The notes beneath the pieces are model-generated. The model was not told the DNA's origin. It saw only the letters and a program-made list of their open reading frames with translations, and made no database searches. From contig NW_002060946.1 in assembly GCF_000150275.1 (NCBI RefSeq), positions 7,546,829-7,610,828 on the forward strand: 64,000 bases of DNA. The letters run 5' to 3'. The stretch is from Trichoplax adhaerens (lineage: Eukaryota > Placozoa > Uniplacotomia > Trichoplacea > Trichoplacidae). The translations under genes and the position numbers were made by a program. Below, piece by piece: positions 22,701 to 42,177 of the stretch (the stretch's first letter is position 1; each line of letters starts with the position of its first letter).

Positions 22701-25255
22701 ACATTTTTAATTTTATGAGATTTGTTATGCCATATCAGTACATAGTATATTTTGGATTTATTAAATTTACTAATTTATTGCTAATTAATTCCAAACGTAT
22801 TCATATTCTTCACTTTCCTTGAAATTTAGATAAGGAATGTCCTATATCGATTGGTGCATTTGATGCTTCGAAAGGCGAGATAATTGTTGGTAAAATTGAA
22901 CCTGTAGTAAATGATGTTGAAATCAGGTTGCATGAAGCTGGTTCGGATGTTGTACTGTTGACCACTACAACTAATCAACAAGGAGAATATAGGTAGCTAT
23001 ATTTTTAATTTTATTATTCGATTAGATATTCTAATAGCAAGCACTTTTGTCCTAGGTTTGGTCCCTTAGCAGGAAATAAAAATTACGACGTTGTTAGTGA
23101 ATTTTTACCTTGACCCTTTAACACAAACTAATATAGCACACTATTATAACATTTTTAAATTGACTTTGTGTTAACTCACCGCAGACTGCTTCGAAGCCTG
23201 GTTATGTTTTTACTCCAACGCTTGACAATAAAAGAGATTTTAAGGCTTCTAAACAAGGAGAAATTGTAATAAAAGTAAGCTTGCTTTCTTAAAGTGTAGT
23301 ATAGATATTGCGGCCTAAATACAGCGCAGAATGAATCGCGTAGACATCCTACTAACTTTATTAATTCGGTATCAGGTTGCATCAGAGGATGGACAACCAA
23401 TGTCTGGTGTACTATTCTCTTTAAGTGGCCAAAACTTTCGATCTAATAATATAACGTCTGAAACTGGGGAAATTCAGTATCTAAACTTGGTAATATCCTT
23501 AATTGTATAATATTGTGATTAACGTATTTATACAAGACATCTGTAATCTTCTCTTTTGCTAGCCTTCTGCACAATATTATTTCCGACCTTTACTGAAAGA
23601 GTATTCGTTCGAGCCTGCAATGCAATTAATTTCAGTAGATGAAGGAATGACAGTCAATGTAGAGGTTAAAGGATATCGTGTAGCTTATAGCTGCTATGGT
23701 AAACTGTCTTCACTAAACGGCGAACCTGAAGTAGACGTAGTCGTAAGAGTAAGTTACTTTCCTGAGATTATATGTAACTATGGCTCTGTGTAGCTAGCTG
23801 CAACTTTTCAATTAATGGAATCGAAACGTTACTATTTTGTTATGCAAAAGGCGATAGGAATTAATAATTGCGAAAATAGTCGAGAAGAAGCAACCACAAC
23901 TATAAATGGAACATTTAGAATTCGAGGGCTTAAAGTAATATTAAAGTATTAGATGCAATAAAATGGACATTTACGATTGCATTACTAAATGCACTATTAA
24001 ATATTTCAGCCAAATTGCTCTTATTCCGTGCAAGTTGCTGAGGAAAATAGTGATATCATAAGCAGATCTATCCCTGATAAGCGTGTAATTGAAAAGGTAA
24101 AGGTTTTTACTTTGATATCTGAATCGTTCAGCAACTTCAACTTTCTTTACTTGGTAAGTATATTTAGTGCGGATTGCTTACTTTTTAGGTTGAAGATCAA
24201 GATATTACGGACGTCAATATAATTACAATCAGAAGTTCTGGTCAAATGGAAATCAGCGGAACTGTATTTACGGAAGATAAATATTTGCATACTATTAAGG
24301 TCGACATAGATTTTGACTGAAATTAAAGAAATGAATAAGCTTATTATGTTTAAAATGTGTCAACATGTGGATGTTGTTACGTGTTTATATACTGCACAAT
24401 CAATTCAAATGCCAAATGGTTCAATATTGTGCTAAATTTATCGATTCATATTAGGTCCTTGCTGTCATGATACAAGTGTACTTTTGTAATAAATATAGGC
24501 TCTCCTCTATAACGAAAATAATATGGACTCACCAGTCCAATCAGTAGCTCTTGGTGATAATCATTACTTTCATTTTAAGCCATTGCCAAGGGACGGAAAG
24601 GTAAATGAAGGATTACTACTTTTGCTTTAAAATGTGTAAAGATTCTAATACGCTTACAATAATCCTTTGCAGAGCTACATTTTGCGTATCCAATCCATGC
24701 TATCTCTAGTTACCTATTCGTACAAAACCTTGGAAACTGATTCCTTCACCGCAACTCAACATCGTCGACATTTTCATTTTAATTTCTCAGCTGCGGTATG
24801 TATAACCCTAAATTAATATTGGCATTTATCTACTGTATCTATGCAAATGTCTCTTGTACGCGTATATTGATACATTACGTATAATTATAACACATATTAT
24901 TTGCTAATTATAATTATCGTTTATATTCCGCAATATAATAATAGATAAGACAGATCGATCCTGAGCCATCCCAAGGTTCATTTTTAATTATCCCGTTTAT
25001 TTTAGTTATTGCGATTGCTTTTAACTTTACAAAGGTAAGTATTTTATCAAGCCATAAAGCACATGTCTATCAATTTTTGCATTTTAGATTCTTTTAGATC
25101 AATTTCATTTATTTGGCTTCATTTTAATCACTGTTCTTGTGCGACAGGTTTCTCAATATGTGAAGTCTCTTATTGAAGCGTATAATAGCCGGCAGCAATC
25201 TTCTACAAGCGAAGAAAATGTCAAAGCAAAGAAAAAGCATGGCAAACATCGTTAA
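16712..25255 (+). CDS. NOMO: BOS complex subunit NOMO (nodal modulator)
   Basis: I reconstruct 37 exons and 1165 residues (human NOMO is near 1220). Exon starts: 16712, 17932, 18180, 18645, 18876, 19010, 19203, 19369, 19578, 19741, 19951, 20110, 20251, 20474, 20661, 20830, 21064, 21296, 21483, 21639, 21861, 22018, 22200, 22414, 22610, 22830, 23056, 23185, 23376, 23563, 23851, 24010, 24189, 24499, 24673, 24945, 25148. A signal peptide (residues 1-21) precedes IGCGGFVKSDIDIDY, the family hallmark. Serial Ig-like/carboxypeptidase-regulatory-like beta-sandwich repeats follow. GYRVAYSCYGKLSSLNGEPE and VALGDNHYFHFKPLPRDGK match the vertebrate protein closely. One C-terminal membrane helix (FLIIPFILVIAIAF) and a Lys-rich cytosolic tail end the protein. 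NOMO works with nicalin and TMEM147 in the ER multipass translocon. AATAAA lies at 25479. Intron 1 (about 1.1 kb) holds nothing I recognise. Confidence 0.95.
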
Positions 25256-26015
25256 TTTTCTTTTCGTATTGTGATTTGCGTCCATAAGCCTAATCTAAGC
25301 GATGTTATTGTCACTATTTGGTTTTATCCCTTTTAACTACTCACTTTTGTTACTGTATGTTCATAGTTAATATTTGCTGGCGTACTTAGAACTATATTAT
25401 ACCTTTCAAAATCTTTCTTACGCGATTTGCAGATTGTATTTATTAAAGAAGTTTCAATATAACATTTTAATTATTGAAAATAAAATGTATACCGGCTTTT
25501 GTACGTTGAACCATAGTAGAACCATTCGTAACATTATACGTCAACAAAAATAAGTCGGCGATAAGTGACGTTCGAGTCGTACTATTTATCGTATTTTAAA
25601 TGACGGCATAAAAGTCAAAAATATAGTATTTAGGTATAGTCATTGTTAAATCAAGTTTCTTTTAAGTCAATTGTACAATGTACATATATTATTTACAATT
25701 TCAATTACTAGAAAATCATCAACCGCGAATGTCCGCTTGTGGTAGGATATTAAATATCGTCGTGTAATAATTATTGTTATAAGTTAGATGCGGTTTACAT
25801 TGATAAAGAAACCAGTATTTTGCAATTATGTCTAGCACGATACCGTACGCTTAAGAACGTACTGGCAGAAGTTAATGTTAACAAGTCTTCATTACCATAT
25901 TATTTAAATATTATTTAAAAAGCAATAATAATAATTAGGTAGAGTACAAGTCGATGACAACGTAGAGAATGTAAACAAAACATAAAACAGAAGTCAAGTA
26001 TAGACATCTATGAAA
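25256..26015. other. Convergent 3' flanks of NOMO and HINFP
   Basis: This space between two facing stop codons holds a plus-strand AATAAA at 25479-25484. No further gene is visible. Confidence 0.7.
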
Positions 26016-28557
26016 CTAAGGAAGATTTTTAATTACGGACTGATGATTTTCCTTATTTTGATCCACTTGTAATTCAACACTTTCATACCGGACAGTTTGC
26101 AATCTGTACATTCCGTCATCGCATTGGCTATAACTACAAGGTATAAGACGCAGTTAGGCATGGCCATAAGAGCCGTTGTGGCTATCGATAAAATGATAGA
26201 AAACAAAACAAAAGTTCAATTGTTTAATGCTAACATTATACTGACATTAATCTGCTTAAGCTACCAGGCCATTCAAAGTGATGTTTCTTTTTTAAGTGAC
26301 TTGTAAGTGAATATCCTCGAGTGTAACGACAACCGCAAATATGGCAAGCGTATCGAGCAGAAGCCATTTCAGCCTATATCAATACAAATTGGTAACTTGG
26401 AAATAGTTGCAGAAACGTGTTAAGTATAAAAGGATAGCGCATTTGAGCGCAAATGTAGACATACCTCGTGCTCTTTCGCATAGTGAGCTTTAATACTTTG
26501 CAAGAATTTACTTGTATAATCACAGCCTTCTTTAGGACAAAGTAAGACTTGATCATCGTGAATTTTAATGTGTCTATTTAAGTCGTGCTCGGATTTGAAC
26601 CTGCGGCAATAAAACAAGCCAATACAATCAATTTTATTTCCATGCTTACTGTTAATTACAAAATAATTCGTTATTATTCCAAAAGTAAATCTTACTTTAT
26701 ATGACACAAAGCACACTGGTAAGGTCTTTGCTCGGTATGTCGGTATAAGATATGTCTTTTAAGACCTGATGGTGATGGAAACGTCATATCGCACATAGTG
26801 CATTTACTGTTGTTCACTAAACGATGAAATGGGCGTCAATGTCTGCTATTTTATATTACATGGTACGATTGATGAAAGTAATTCTATGATTGCAACAGCC
26901 ACATTGTTATAGTCGCAATATTATATTATATAACATCATAAGGGTTCAAAATTTTTACATTATCACATTACATGGATAATTTATAGACGAGTAAGCTTTA
27001 GAACTTTTATTAGTGCAGCATAATAAACGGAATGCAAGTAAATTAAAGTAAAAGTATGCAAAAATTTTACCATGTCCTCTTTCATGATTCCTTAATAGTC
27101 GTTTGGTTGCAAATTGTTTGTTGCAGCAGAGGCACCTTAAATTAGCATCTTTAGAAAGATAATCGTCATATTACGTGAGTCAGGTATCATGGATGGTATT
27201 CAAAGTACAGTATAGTACAGTACATAAAATTGATGCATCTTACTTTTGTAATAGATTAATTTCATATCTTACCTTCTGATTGCCTATTCAGATGATCTAT
27301 AAATTTAGTATTGCTAGCAAATAATCCTCCGCAAGTGTTGCATGCAATCACTTTTTGGCCAGTATGTACTCTGCAATGTTCTTTAATTCGATACCTGCTT
27401 TTAAATTTTGCAGAACATCCTAACGGTAATATCATAGTAACAAAATTAGTCACTAATTTAACAAGATTACCTTTCAGTTGATCAAAATACTGCAAGTCTA
27501 TTAAGCTTAAGACTGAATGCAAAAGAAAGTAGACTAGTCGATTCATTTCTAATGCCCTCAAATTAGAACAACTTTATGTTTGCTGTACCTAACCATCGAC
27601 AGACAAAACTATCTCCATCAGCACTATCGTTATCACCATGAGCATCCATATGACGATAGAACTGATCAGGCGAATGAAATTGCATACGACAATCTTCCCA
27701 GCAGCATACTAATTCCTCGTCTGCATCGATTAGATTTCGGCTATAAAGTAGCATATTTCAAAGCATTAGTCAACTTGCAGCTGATATACAGCCTTTTCAA
27801 AATATTTATAAAATGACAATAAGTAAAAGGAATGACATTAATATCGTCTTGGCACCAGTTGATAACAGGCTATCTTACAGTTTATTAACATAACCTACAT
27901 ATGCGAGATTAGCTAGTCGTTGTATCTGGGTTACATCTCATTCTTAATGCAATTTATTATTGTAATCGATACTAGATTATTACTAAATACTAATCGAGAG
28001 CGCAAACGAGTGCAAGTAGATGGGATGTATTGACAGTGTCTCATCGTCGAATGAAATATTATTGTAGTGTTAGGGAATTTAAAGGATAGGCCGTAAAGTG
28101 AAATGAGGTTGATATTGGTCCTCTTTTGTAAGCCAATTTATTACAACTTTAACTAGTAGAAGTGAATGATGAATAGAAGTGTGTCCAATGACGGCATTCA
28201 TTTTTACCTTTCGTCGCTTAAAGTACAAGGCGGTAATTGTTTCGTTGAACGCATCGCAGCACCTAAGGCTTTCAAGTAAGCATGATAAGCATGAAACATA
28301 ACATGCTTGGCCAATTCTCTTCCATTCATAAATACATCTAAAGTACAATCTCGCCAAAGACATTGAAACTCTCGTGGATTCTCGTTGAAATGGCCGTTGG
28401 AAATTTCCACCAGGTCCTCAATATGCTGATAGACATGACGTAGAAAGGAGCTTTTATCCTCTTTTACTGTGTAAGTGCAATCACACCATTCACATATTAG
28501 TAATGGCTTCTTTTGGTCGTTGTGATTGATCGTTGGATCTTGGCTAGTAAAAGCCAT
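26016..28557 (-). CDS. HINFP: Histone H4 transcription factor HINFP, C2H2 zinc-finger protein
   Basis: Eight exons (28557-28208, 27740-27589, 27419-27273, 27148-27071, 26816-26696, 26600-26465, 26373-26246, 26133-26016) give 409 residues; human HINFP has about 517. Ten C2H2-type motifs run through the protein. They start CEWCDCTYTV and CLWRDC, continue with CCWEDCRMQFHSPDQFYRH, CRWLGCSAKFK, CNTCGGLFASNTKFIDHL (last His replaced, as in vertebrates), CLCCNKQF, CTMCDMTFPSPSGLKRH and CALCHIKF, and end with CPKEGCDYTS and CHICGCRYTRGYSLTSHL. The end, DGMYRLQTVRYESVEL, matches the conserved tail, and the vertebrate acidic C-terminus is absent. The family binds H4 gene promoters at the G1/S transition. 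The last intron uses a GTCAGT donor, forced by phase and by the conserved tail. The gene is head-to-head with COPA and tail-to-tail with NOMO. Confidence 0.95.
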
Positions 28558-29490
28558 AGTTTCTAATCATCTCTATGTTTCATCGATGAAGAATTTGTTA
28601 ATCTTGTGGATGGTTTTAAGCTTTCATTGAGCCAAGTTGAATAATCAGTAAGAAATATTTTTAATTAATAATGAATAATAATAATAATATTCCCTCGCTT
28701 CAATCAATTAAAGGCATCGACTGCTATTGCGCAGGTGCAGTTTTTCCTTCGTGCTGGGCGTTGTAAGTGCAACGGTAGTGCAGTGTATCGTGCATCGAGA
28801 GTAGTATTATACTGCAGTATAGAGATTTTGAGGTATTGCTAGGTCGACGAATTTGGAGCAGAACGATTTGACTTTAAACGCAATTTGTGAAAGATAGAGA
28901 CATCGTACGTCCATTATAATGGCAGTTTCGTGTAAATGGACTCATCTACTATCGTTTGATTGGTAATGTGTTCAAATTTCTGTGCATTTTTTTATTATTT
29001 TGCTTTCGTTTCTATCAGGAACAATTTCTCGGACACTTTGTGCTTACGAACTTGCTACAGTACCAAGTCATACCATAGAATTTGGCGCCAAATCGATGAT
29101 GACTGCAACATTTTTATTTTTTTCCTATACTACTGGAGTACAGGGTAAAATCTGAACATGATTGACTATGGTGCTGAACTACCGCAGTTATTATGGTAAA
29201 AGTAATACCGCCCCGATGATGCCATTCAAAATGAATGGCACATCAGGCCGTAACTTTGTCTGCTTGCTGGATTTTAGTTGACAAGTGATTGGGCTTCACT
29301 TTGCTCTATCAACGATCATTCTGTGTACCGTCCCGTACTACACTATACAGTGTAAGGCATGGTTTTGGTAGCAAGACCGAATCCGACGACAAGTCTTGAT
29401 GATCTGGTCTGGTCCGGACCCTAATCAAAGTGATGGTTGATTGATTTTACCAGGGTTTGAAAGAGTACAGTACTAAGTACTGTACTCAGA
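28558..29490. other. Divergent HINFP/COPA spacer, unique part
   Basis: This stretch contains the HINFP upstream region and no convincing coding frame. A locally GC-richer patch at 28730-28800 (gcgcaggtgcag) may belong to the HINFP promoter; this is a guess. Confidence 0.45.
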
Positions 29491-30078
29491 AAGCGCACAG
29501 GAAATCAGAAGGTACTGTAGACTGTAGACTGTACTGTACAGTGTACACTATTGGTCCATCTGGCTCATGACAGAGTACGTCTGTCCGCCTGTACCATAGC
29601 TAACCGAATCGAGAGGTCTTGATGATGTCAAAAGAAAGCGCACAGGAAATCAGACGGTACTGTAGACTGTAGACTGTAGACTGTACAGTATAGTACTGTA
29701 CTGTACAGTGTACTGTACAGTACTATATTGGTCCATCTGGCTCATGACAGAGTACGTCTGTCCAGCCATACCATAGTTAACCGAATCGAGTGGTCTTGAT
29801 GATGTCAAAAGAAAATGCACAGGAAATCAGACGGTACTGTACTGTAGACTGTAGACTGTACACTGTACACTATTGGTCCATCTGGCTCATGACAGAGTAC
29901 GTCTGTCCGCCTGTACCATAGCTAACCGAATCGAGAGGTCTTGATGATGTCAAAAGAAAAGCGCACAGGAAATCAGACGGTACTGTAGACTGTAGACTGT
30001 AGACTGTACAGTACTGTACAGTATTGGTCCATCTGGCTCATGACAGAGTACGTCTGTCCGCCTGTACCATAGTTAACC
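29491..30078. repeat. Four-copy tandem repeat, about 145-177 bp units
   Basis: Units begin near 29491, 29635, 29812 and 29957, each with gcacaggaaatcaga. They share a core (ttggtccatctggctcatga, then agagtacgtctgtccgcc) and end with taaccgaatcgag. Each unit contains a variable microsatellite of tgtagac steps and TACTGTACAGTA palindromes, which explains most of the length variation. Confidence 0.95.
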
Positions 30079-30850
30079 CAGAATGACAAAGCACAACCGC
30101 GACAATAGCCTGATGTCCTATTACTGTACAGTACAGTGTACAGTATGTACAGTCTACAGTCTACAGTACAGGACACTGAGTAGTGAGTGTGTGCAGTACT
30201 GTACTGTACGGTACAGTACAGTACAGTGCACATGAAATCAGAGGGTAACTGTACAGTACAGTACAGTATTCGTATATCTGCCTCAGGAGCGAGTATGTCT
30301 GTCCGCCTGTACCATGATGTACAGTACCATAATGACAAACACGACCGTGACAATACAGTACTGTACATACAGTACTGTAGGAGTGTATGTACTGTAGGTT
30401 GATGTCTTATTACAGTATTACACTGAGTATAGGGTACTGTACATTGTACTGTACAAGTGTACATTTATTAAATGTTAAATGTAATGTACAACGTCTGTCC
30501 GCCTGTAGCATGATCAAGCATAATGACAAGCACGACCGCGACAATGGCTTGATGTCATATACAGTAGACTAGTATTTCAGTACTGTACATCGCATGTTAC
30601 AGATTGCAAAGCGTAAACTGGTGTAGAGAGACATGGACGACAATACTAGAAAAATGGGTATATCTTTCCTAGTCTATGGCCTAGTCCACAGTACAGTACT
30701 TTTGACTCTACTGTACTACTGTACACTGTACTGTACAGTACAGTACTGTACAGTACTGTACTGTACATCAGATAAAAAAATACTTACTGTACTGTACAGT
30801 ACAGTACTGTACTGTAGAGACTGTAGACTCTAGTGTAGAGTCCACAACTT
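30059..30850. repeat. Palindromic TACTGTACAGTA satellite field with second dispersed repeat
   Basis: The motif tactgtacagtac and its parts recur dozens of times. Because each is self-complementary, both strands look alike and can fold into hairpins. A second block (ccgcctgta...catg...aatgacaa...cac...accg...gacaat, then gatgtc) occurs at about 30059, 30305 and 30499. Long open frames here are low-complexity artefacts. Confidence 0.9.
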
Positions 30851-31089
30851 GACTCGCGTGCCTGCCTGCAGATGTCCGTTGCGTCGTCACACGGTCTGCG
30901 ACGGCAAAAAAAGAAAAAGTGATGCGCAAGCGTAGTTACTCCTGCCACGAACTTGCTTGGTCGCTCTAGCAGCCATTTTGATTGCTTCCATTTGCATGTG
31001 TGGCACGTTGTTAGCACTTTTCAACGCTGTCCATTTTTATCCACTGCTGTGAATATTCTATTTCTCCACTCAAGATTAGTTAGTCATTG

Positions 31090-39293
<8,204 letters not shown>

Positions 39294-40510
39294 AAGGATA
39301 ACGTTGAGTAAATTTAATGATTAGATGCTATTATAATTAGCCATATATGGATTGGGTAGCAATATGCGTACAATGTCTTCTTTTTTAAATTGATGATGAA
39401 ACTTTAATGCCCGAAATGAAACTATATTATATAATGATTGCTATTGCGTTTGCAATAAAATTACTATGCAGTTGAAACAATCTGTGGAATTGTGATTTAT
39501 GAACTTGTATTTACGTTACGATAAAGTAATAATGGGCTTTAATTTTATTGTAAGTGCGTATGTCGAGTATCGATGTGACGTGATAAGTGGACTATAAATT
39601 TCAGGCTGATACATGTAGAGTCTATTTTCGTTATACGCCTAAGGATAACTGTTCAAAATTAATTATTTTTGCACGAAAATGAGCATGTTGAGTTATTGTT
39701 GAGATGGAATGACTAGCTATACAGTACAGGCAGATTCGTGAAGAAGATAAGTGCTTTGATACATGTAGCTGATGATACTAAAAGAACTTGATATTTCTGC
39801 GTAGTACTGTTTAACTGTACAATATCATCCTGTACAACAGCTTGCTGATGCGAGCTTATGAACAATTTAAACGTAAGAATTGATTCAACATTTACTGTAC
39901 CATGGATTTATTAGACTCTACTTGTTTAGCTATTGTATGTAACTGTGCTGGAATACGAGTATCAATGGATTGAAAATAATAAAATATGCGCTTGTCCACC
40001 TCAAGACGAATAACTAGAATACAGTATTATGATGAGGATATCCAAGCAGCAGCAGTTTGACAATTCATTGTAGACAGTATTGTCAATGATGAAAACTATT
40101 ACAACGGTAAGAGTGGTTTCTGCATCAAAGTCTCTTGAAATAGATGACCAAGTTTGTATACTGTCAATGCATATATGTACCCAATCGCGCACTAAACTAC
40201 GAGTCTTTTGGACTACAAGCGTCCGAGCGTCCACCCGACTGCAAGAAATGGTATGAATTCTTTGAGTGTACAGTGTACAGTGTACAGTACAACGCACTGT
40301 GCATCTGGCCGGGCTGACGGATATACGCGTTGTTATAGCAAATCGCAATCCGCAGTTGCCGACATCAAAACTAGTTCCAACATTGGAGATTGATGAGTCT
40401 GCAATTTCCATCATTTTCTCCTTTAGGTTACTGAACTTGATCCATTTTTACTACTGCTGCTATTAGCAAAGGAGAGCTAAGCATCAATTTATTCTACAAT
40501 AAAAGGCCTA
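39294..40510. other. COPA 3' flank and spacer to PPP1R11
   Basis: An AATAAA at 39454-39459 probably serves COPA. A short gtgtacagtgtacagt tract lies at 40266-40290. A minus-strand frame of 137 codons overlaps this tract and shows no family features, so it is not called. Confidence 0.6.
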
Positions 40511-42177
40511 ATGAATACCAACAGCATGTCAAAAACGCGGACAATCTCAGAAACCGTCCATGCTAACGCTGCAACTGTAAGTATACCACACTATCTAATA
40601 TGGAAAATGAAGAATTTACACTATTATTTTTAGTCATGAAATGAAATACTTGACCAAGAACACCCTGAAAATGAGTGATTTCAATTAGAAATACAAGTAA
40701 GATAGTTCTTGGGTATTGATTTCAATCCAAGAACTTAAAATAGTGTGATGGAAAGAAGTAGATGCGGACATTCATGACATTTTGCTTGACGAATATAGCA
40801 TAGTAGATGAGCTTCAGTTTTTATGTACAGTGCTTGTGAAATATTATCATTATTGACTTTCCGTAGATTTCCAAGCCAGTTTATTATCAGTAAGATGCGA
40901 TGCTATGATTACTATCTATTCATTTTGGTTTACATACTGAATGTGTGCATTGCTCATCACTTTATCAATTGCTGTCGTTCAAAAATCGTAAGCCGTATGT
41001 AGATTTGGCCTTTCTTATTTCAGTTATTATGGCTGTTCGTATGACAAAATCGGTTCGATTCCTTGATGTGGGTATGATTAGGGCTGTAGTTTGTTGTGAC
41101 TAGTCAGGAATCATAATGAGGGTTGTAACTATTAAGATACAATTATTTTGGACTGTCGAAGGACATAAAATTCTAGTTTGTAATGTACATTCTTTATAAC
41201 TTTTACTTTTGATCATGGAAGCAGTAGAGTTGTTGGGTCTGACACTTTAGCGCGCTAATTTCTCTTGATTGTGTCCTCTCTTCATGCATGGTTATAGCGG
41301 TCCTAAGATTTGCCTGTTTGCCACTTTGTACGAATCATGTTAAGAAATGATTAGCTTCTACGATAGGATAGTTAGAGAACCTTTTCTATACGAATATTTC
41401 AATACTGTCATCCTGCAGGCTATTGGATAGCCAGTAATATATAATATCTACTATACTTTTCTAAAATGATCATGATGCTGTAGATAAAATGAGGCCTACT
41501 GTACTGTACTGTAGTTCAATAAATAGATATCAAAACATAAAGAGAGAGGATGTAAAAATCTATCCATTCGATCAATTGTAATTATCAAATATGGCTGTAG
41601 TGCTGTATTTGCTGACATTTTCATGTAGCATCGTAAGAAATAGTTATTCTTGTAGATGGTTAAAATGCCTAACCTACTTTCCCTTGATTGAACTTCATCG
41701 AAGCAAACTAGTTAAAAAAGTAGCAAGGGACTGATAGCATAATGGCTTGAGATACTGTAGCTGATAATGACTATTCGAAGGTTGATAATTTGCTAGACTG
41801 TAATAGGAAGCTCTTATTGAAGTTATGATGCGGATCACAGTCATGATGTAAATTCTTTTTTCTTCTTTTCCATTTTCCATTGGCTGATAATATGAAACCT
41901 CTTGGTCTATTAGACGCAAACGTTGAAATTAACCAAGCCGAAAAATAAAAAACGTGTCCAGTGGGACGCTAACACGGTCGATAATGAATTCCTGAATCGT
42001 AAATCATCGAAATGTTGCTGCATATACTCCAAACATGTTAAACTTGAAGATCGTGATGCTTCTAGTAGTGACGATGACGATGTTAATGGTGGCGATCAAA
42101 AGTGCGAGAAAAAGAAAGGTTGCCGCTACTGTAACATTCGTGATAAATTACAGCAGCAACAACAACCACGACAATAG
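40511..42177 (+). CDS. PPP1R11: Protein phosphatase 1 regulatory subunit 11 (inhibitor-3)
   Basis: Two exons, 40511-40576 and 41914-42177, join in phase 0 to 109 residues, close to the usual 125 or so. Exon 1 gives MNTNSMSKTRTISETVHANA, resembling the Thr/Ser-rich start of vertebrate members. Exon 2 holds the core: the PP1-docking motif in KKRVQWDANTVDNEFLNRK, then SSKCCCIYSK, an acidic run (SSSDDDDV) and a second Cys pair (KKGCRYCNIRD). The family binds and inhibits PP1 through the RVxF-type motif and the Cys cluster, and vertebrate PPP1R11 has reported ubiquitin-ligase activity. The vertebrate Pro-rich tail is replaced by a short Gln-rich end. AATAAA occurs at 42265. The 1337 nt intron between the exons contains no recognised gene. 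Confidence 0.92.

Noticed and set aside
29491..30078. CRISPR-like repeat-spacer array
   Set aside because: The units are tandem and variable-length with conserved interiors, in a eukaryotic intergenic region; there are no unique spacers.
29973..30464. 163-codon minus frame rich in Tyr, Cys and Thr (and overlapping plus frames)
   Set aside because: It is a translation of the TACTGTACAGT satellite (YCTVQ-like repeats on any strand).
40001..40414. 137-codon minus frame between COPA and PPP1R11
   Set aside because: No recognisable domain, it crosses a gtacagtgtac tract, and no splice or neighbour support exists.
41035..41080. Possible tRNA B-box (ggttcgattcc)
   Set aside because: The T-stem cannot pair and no matching acceptor, D-arm or A-box lies upstream.
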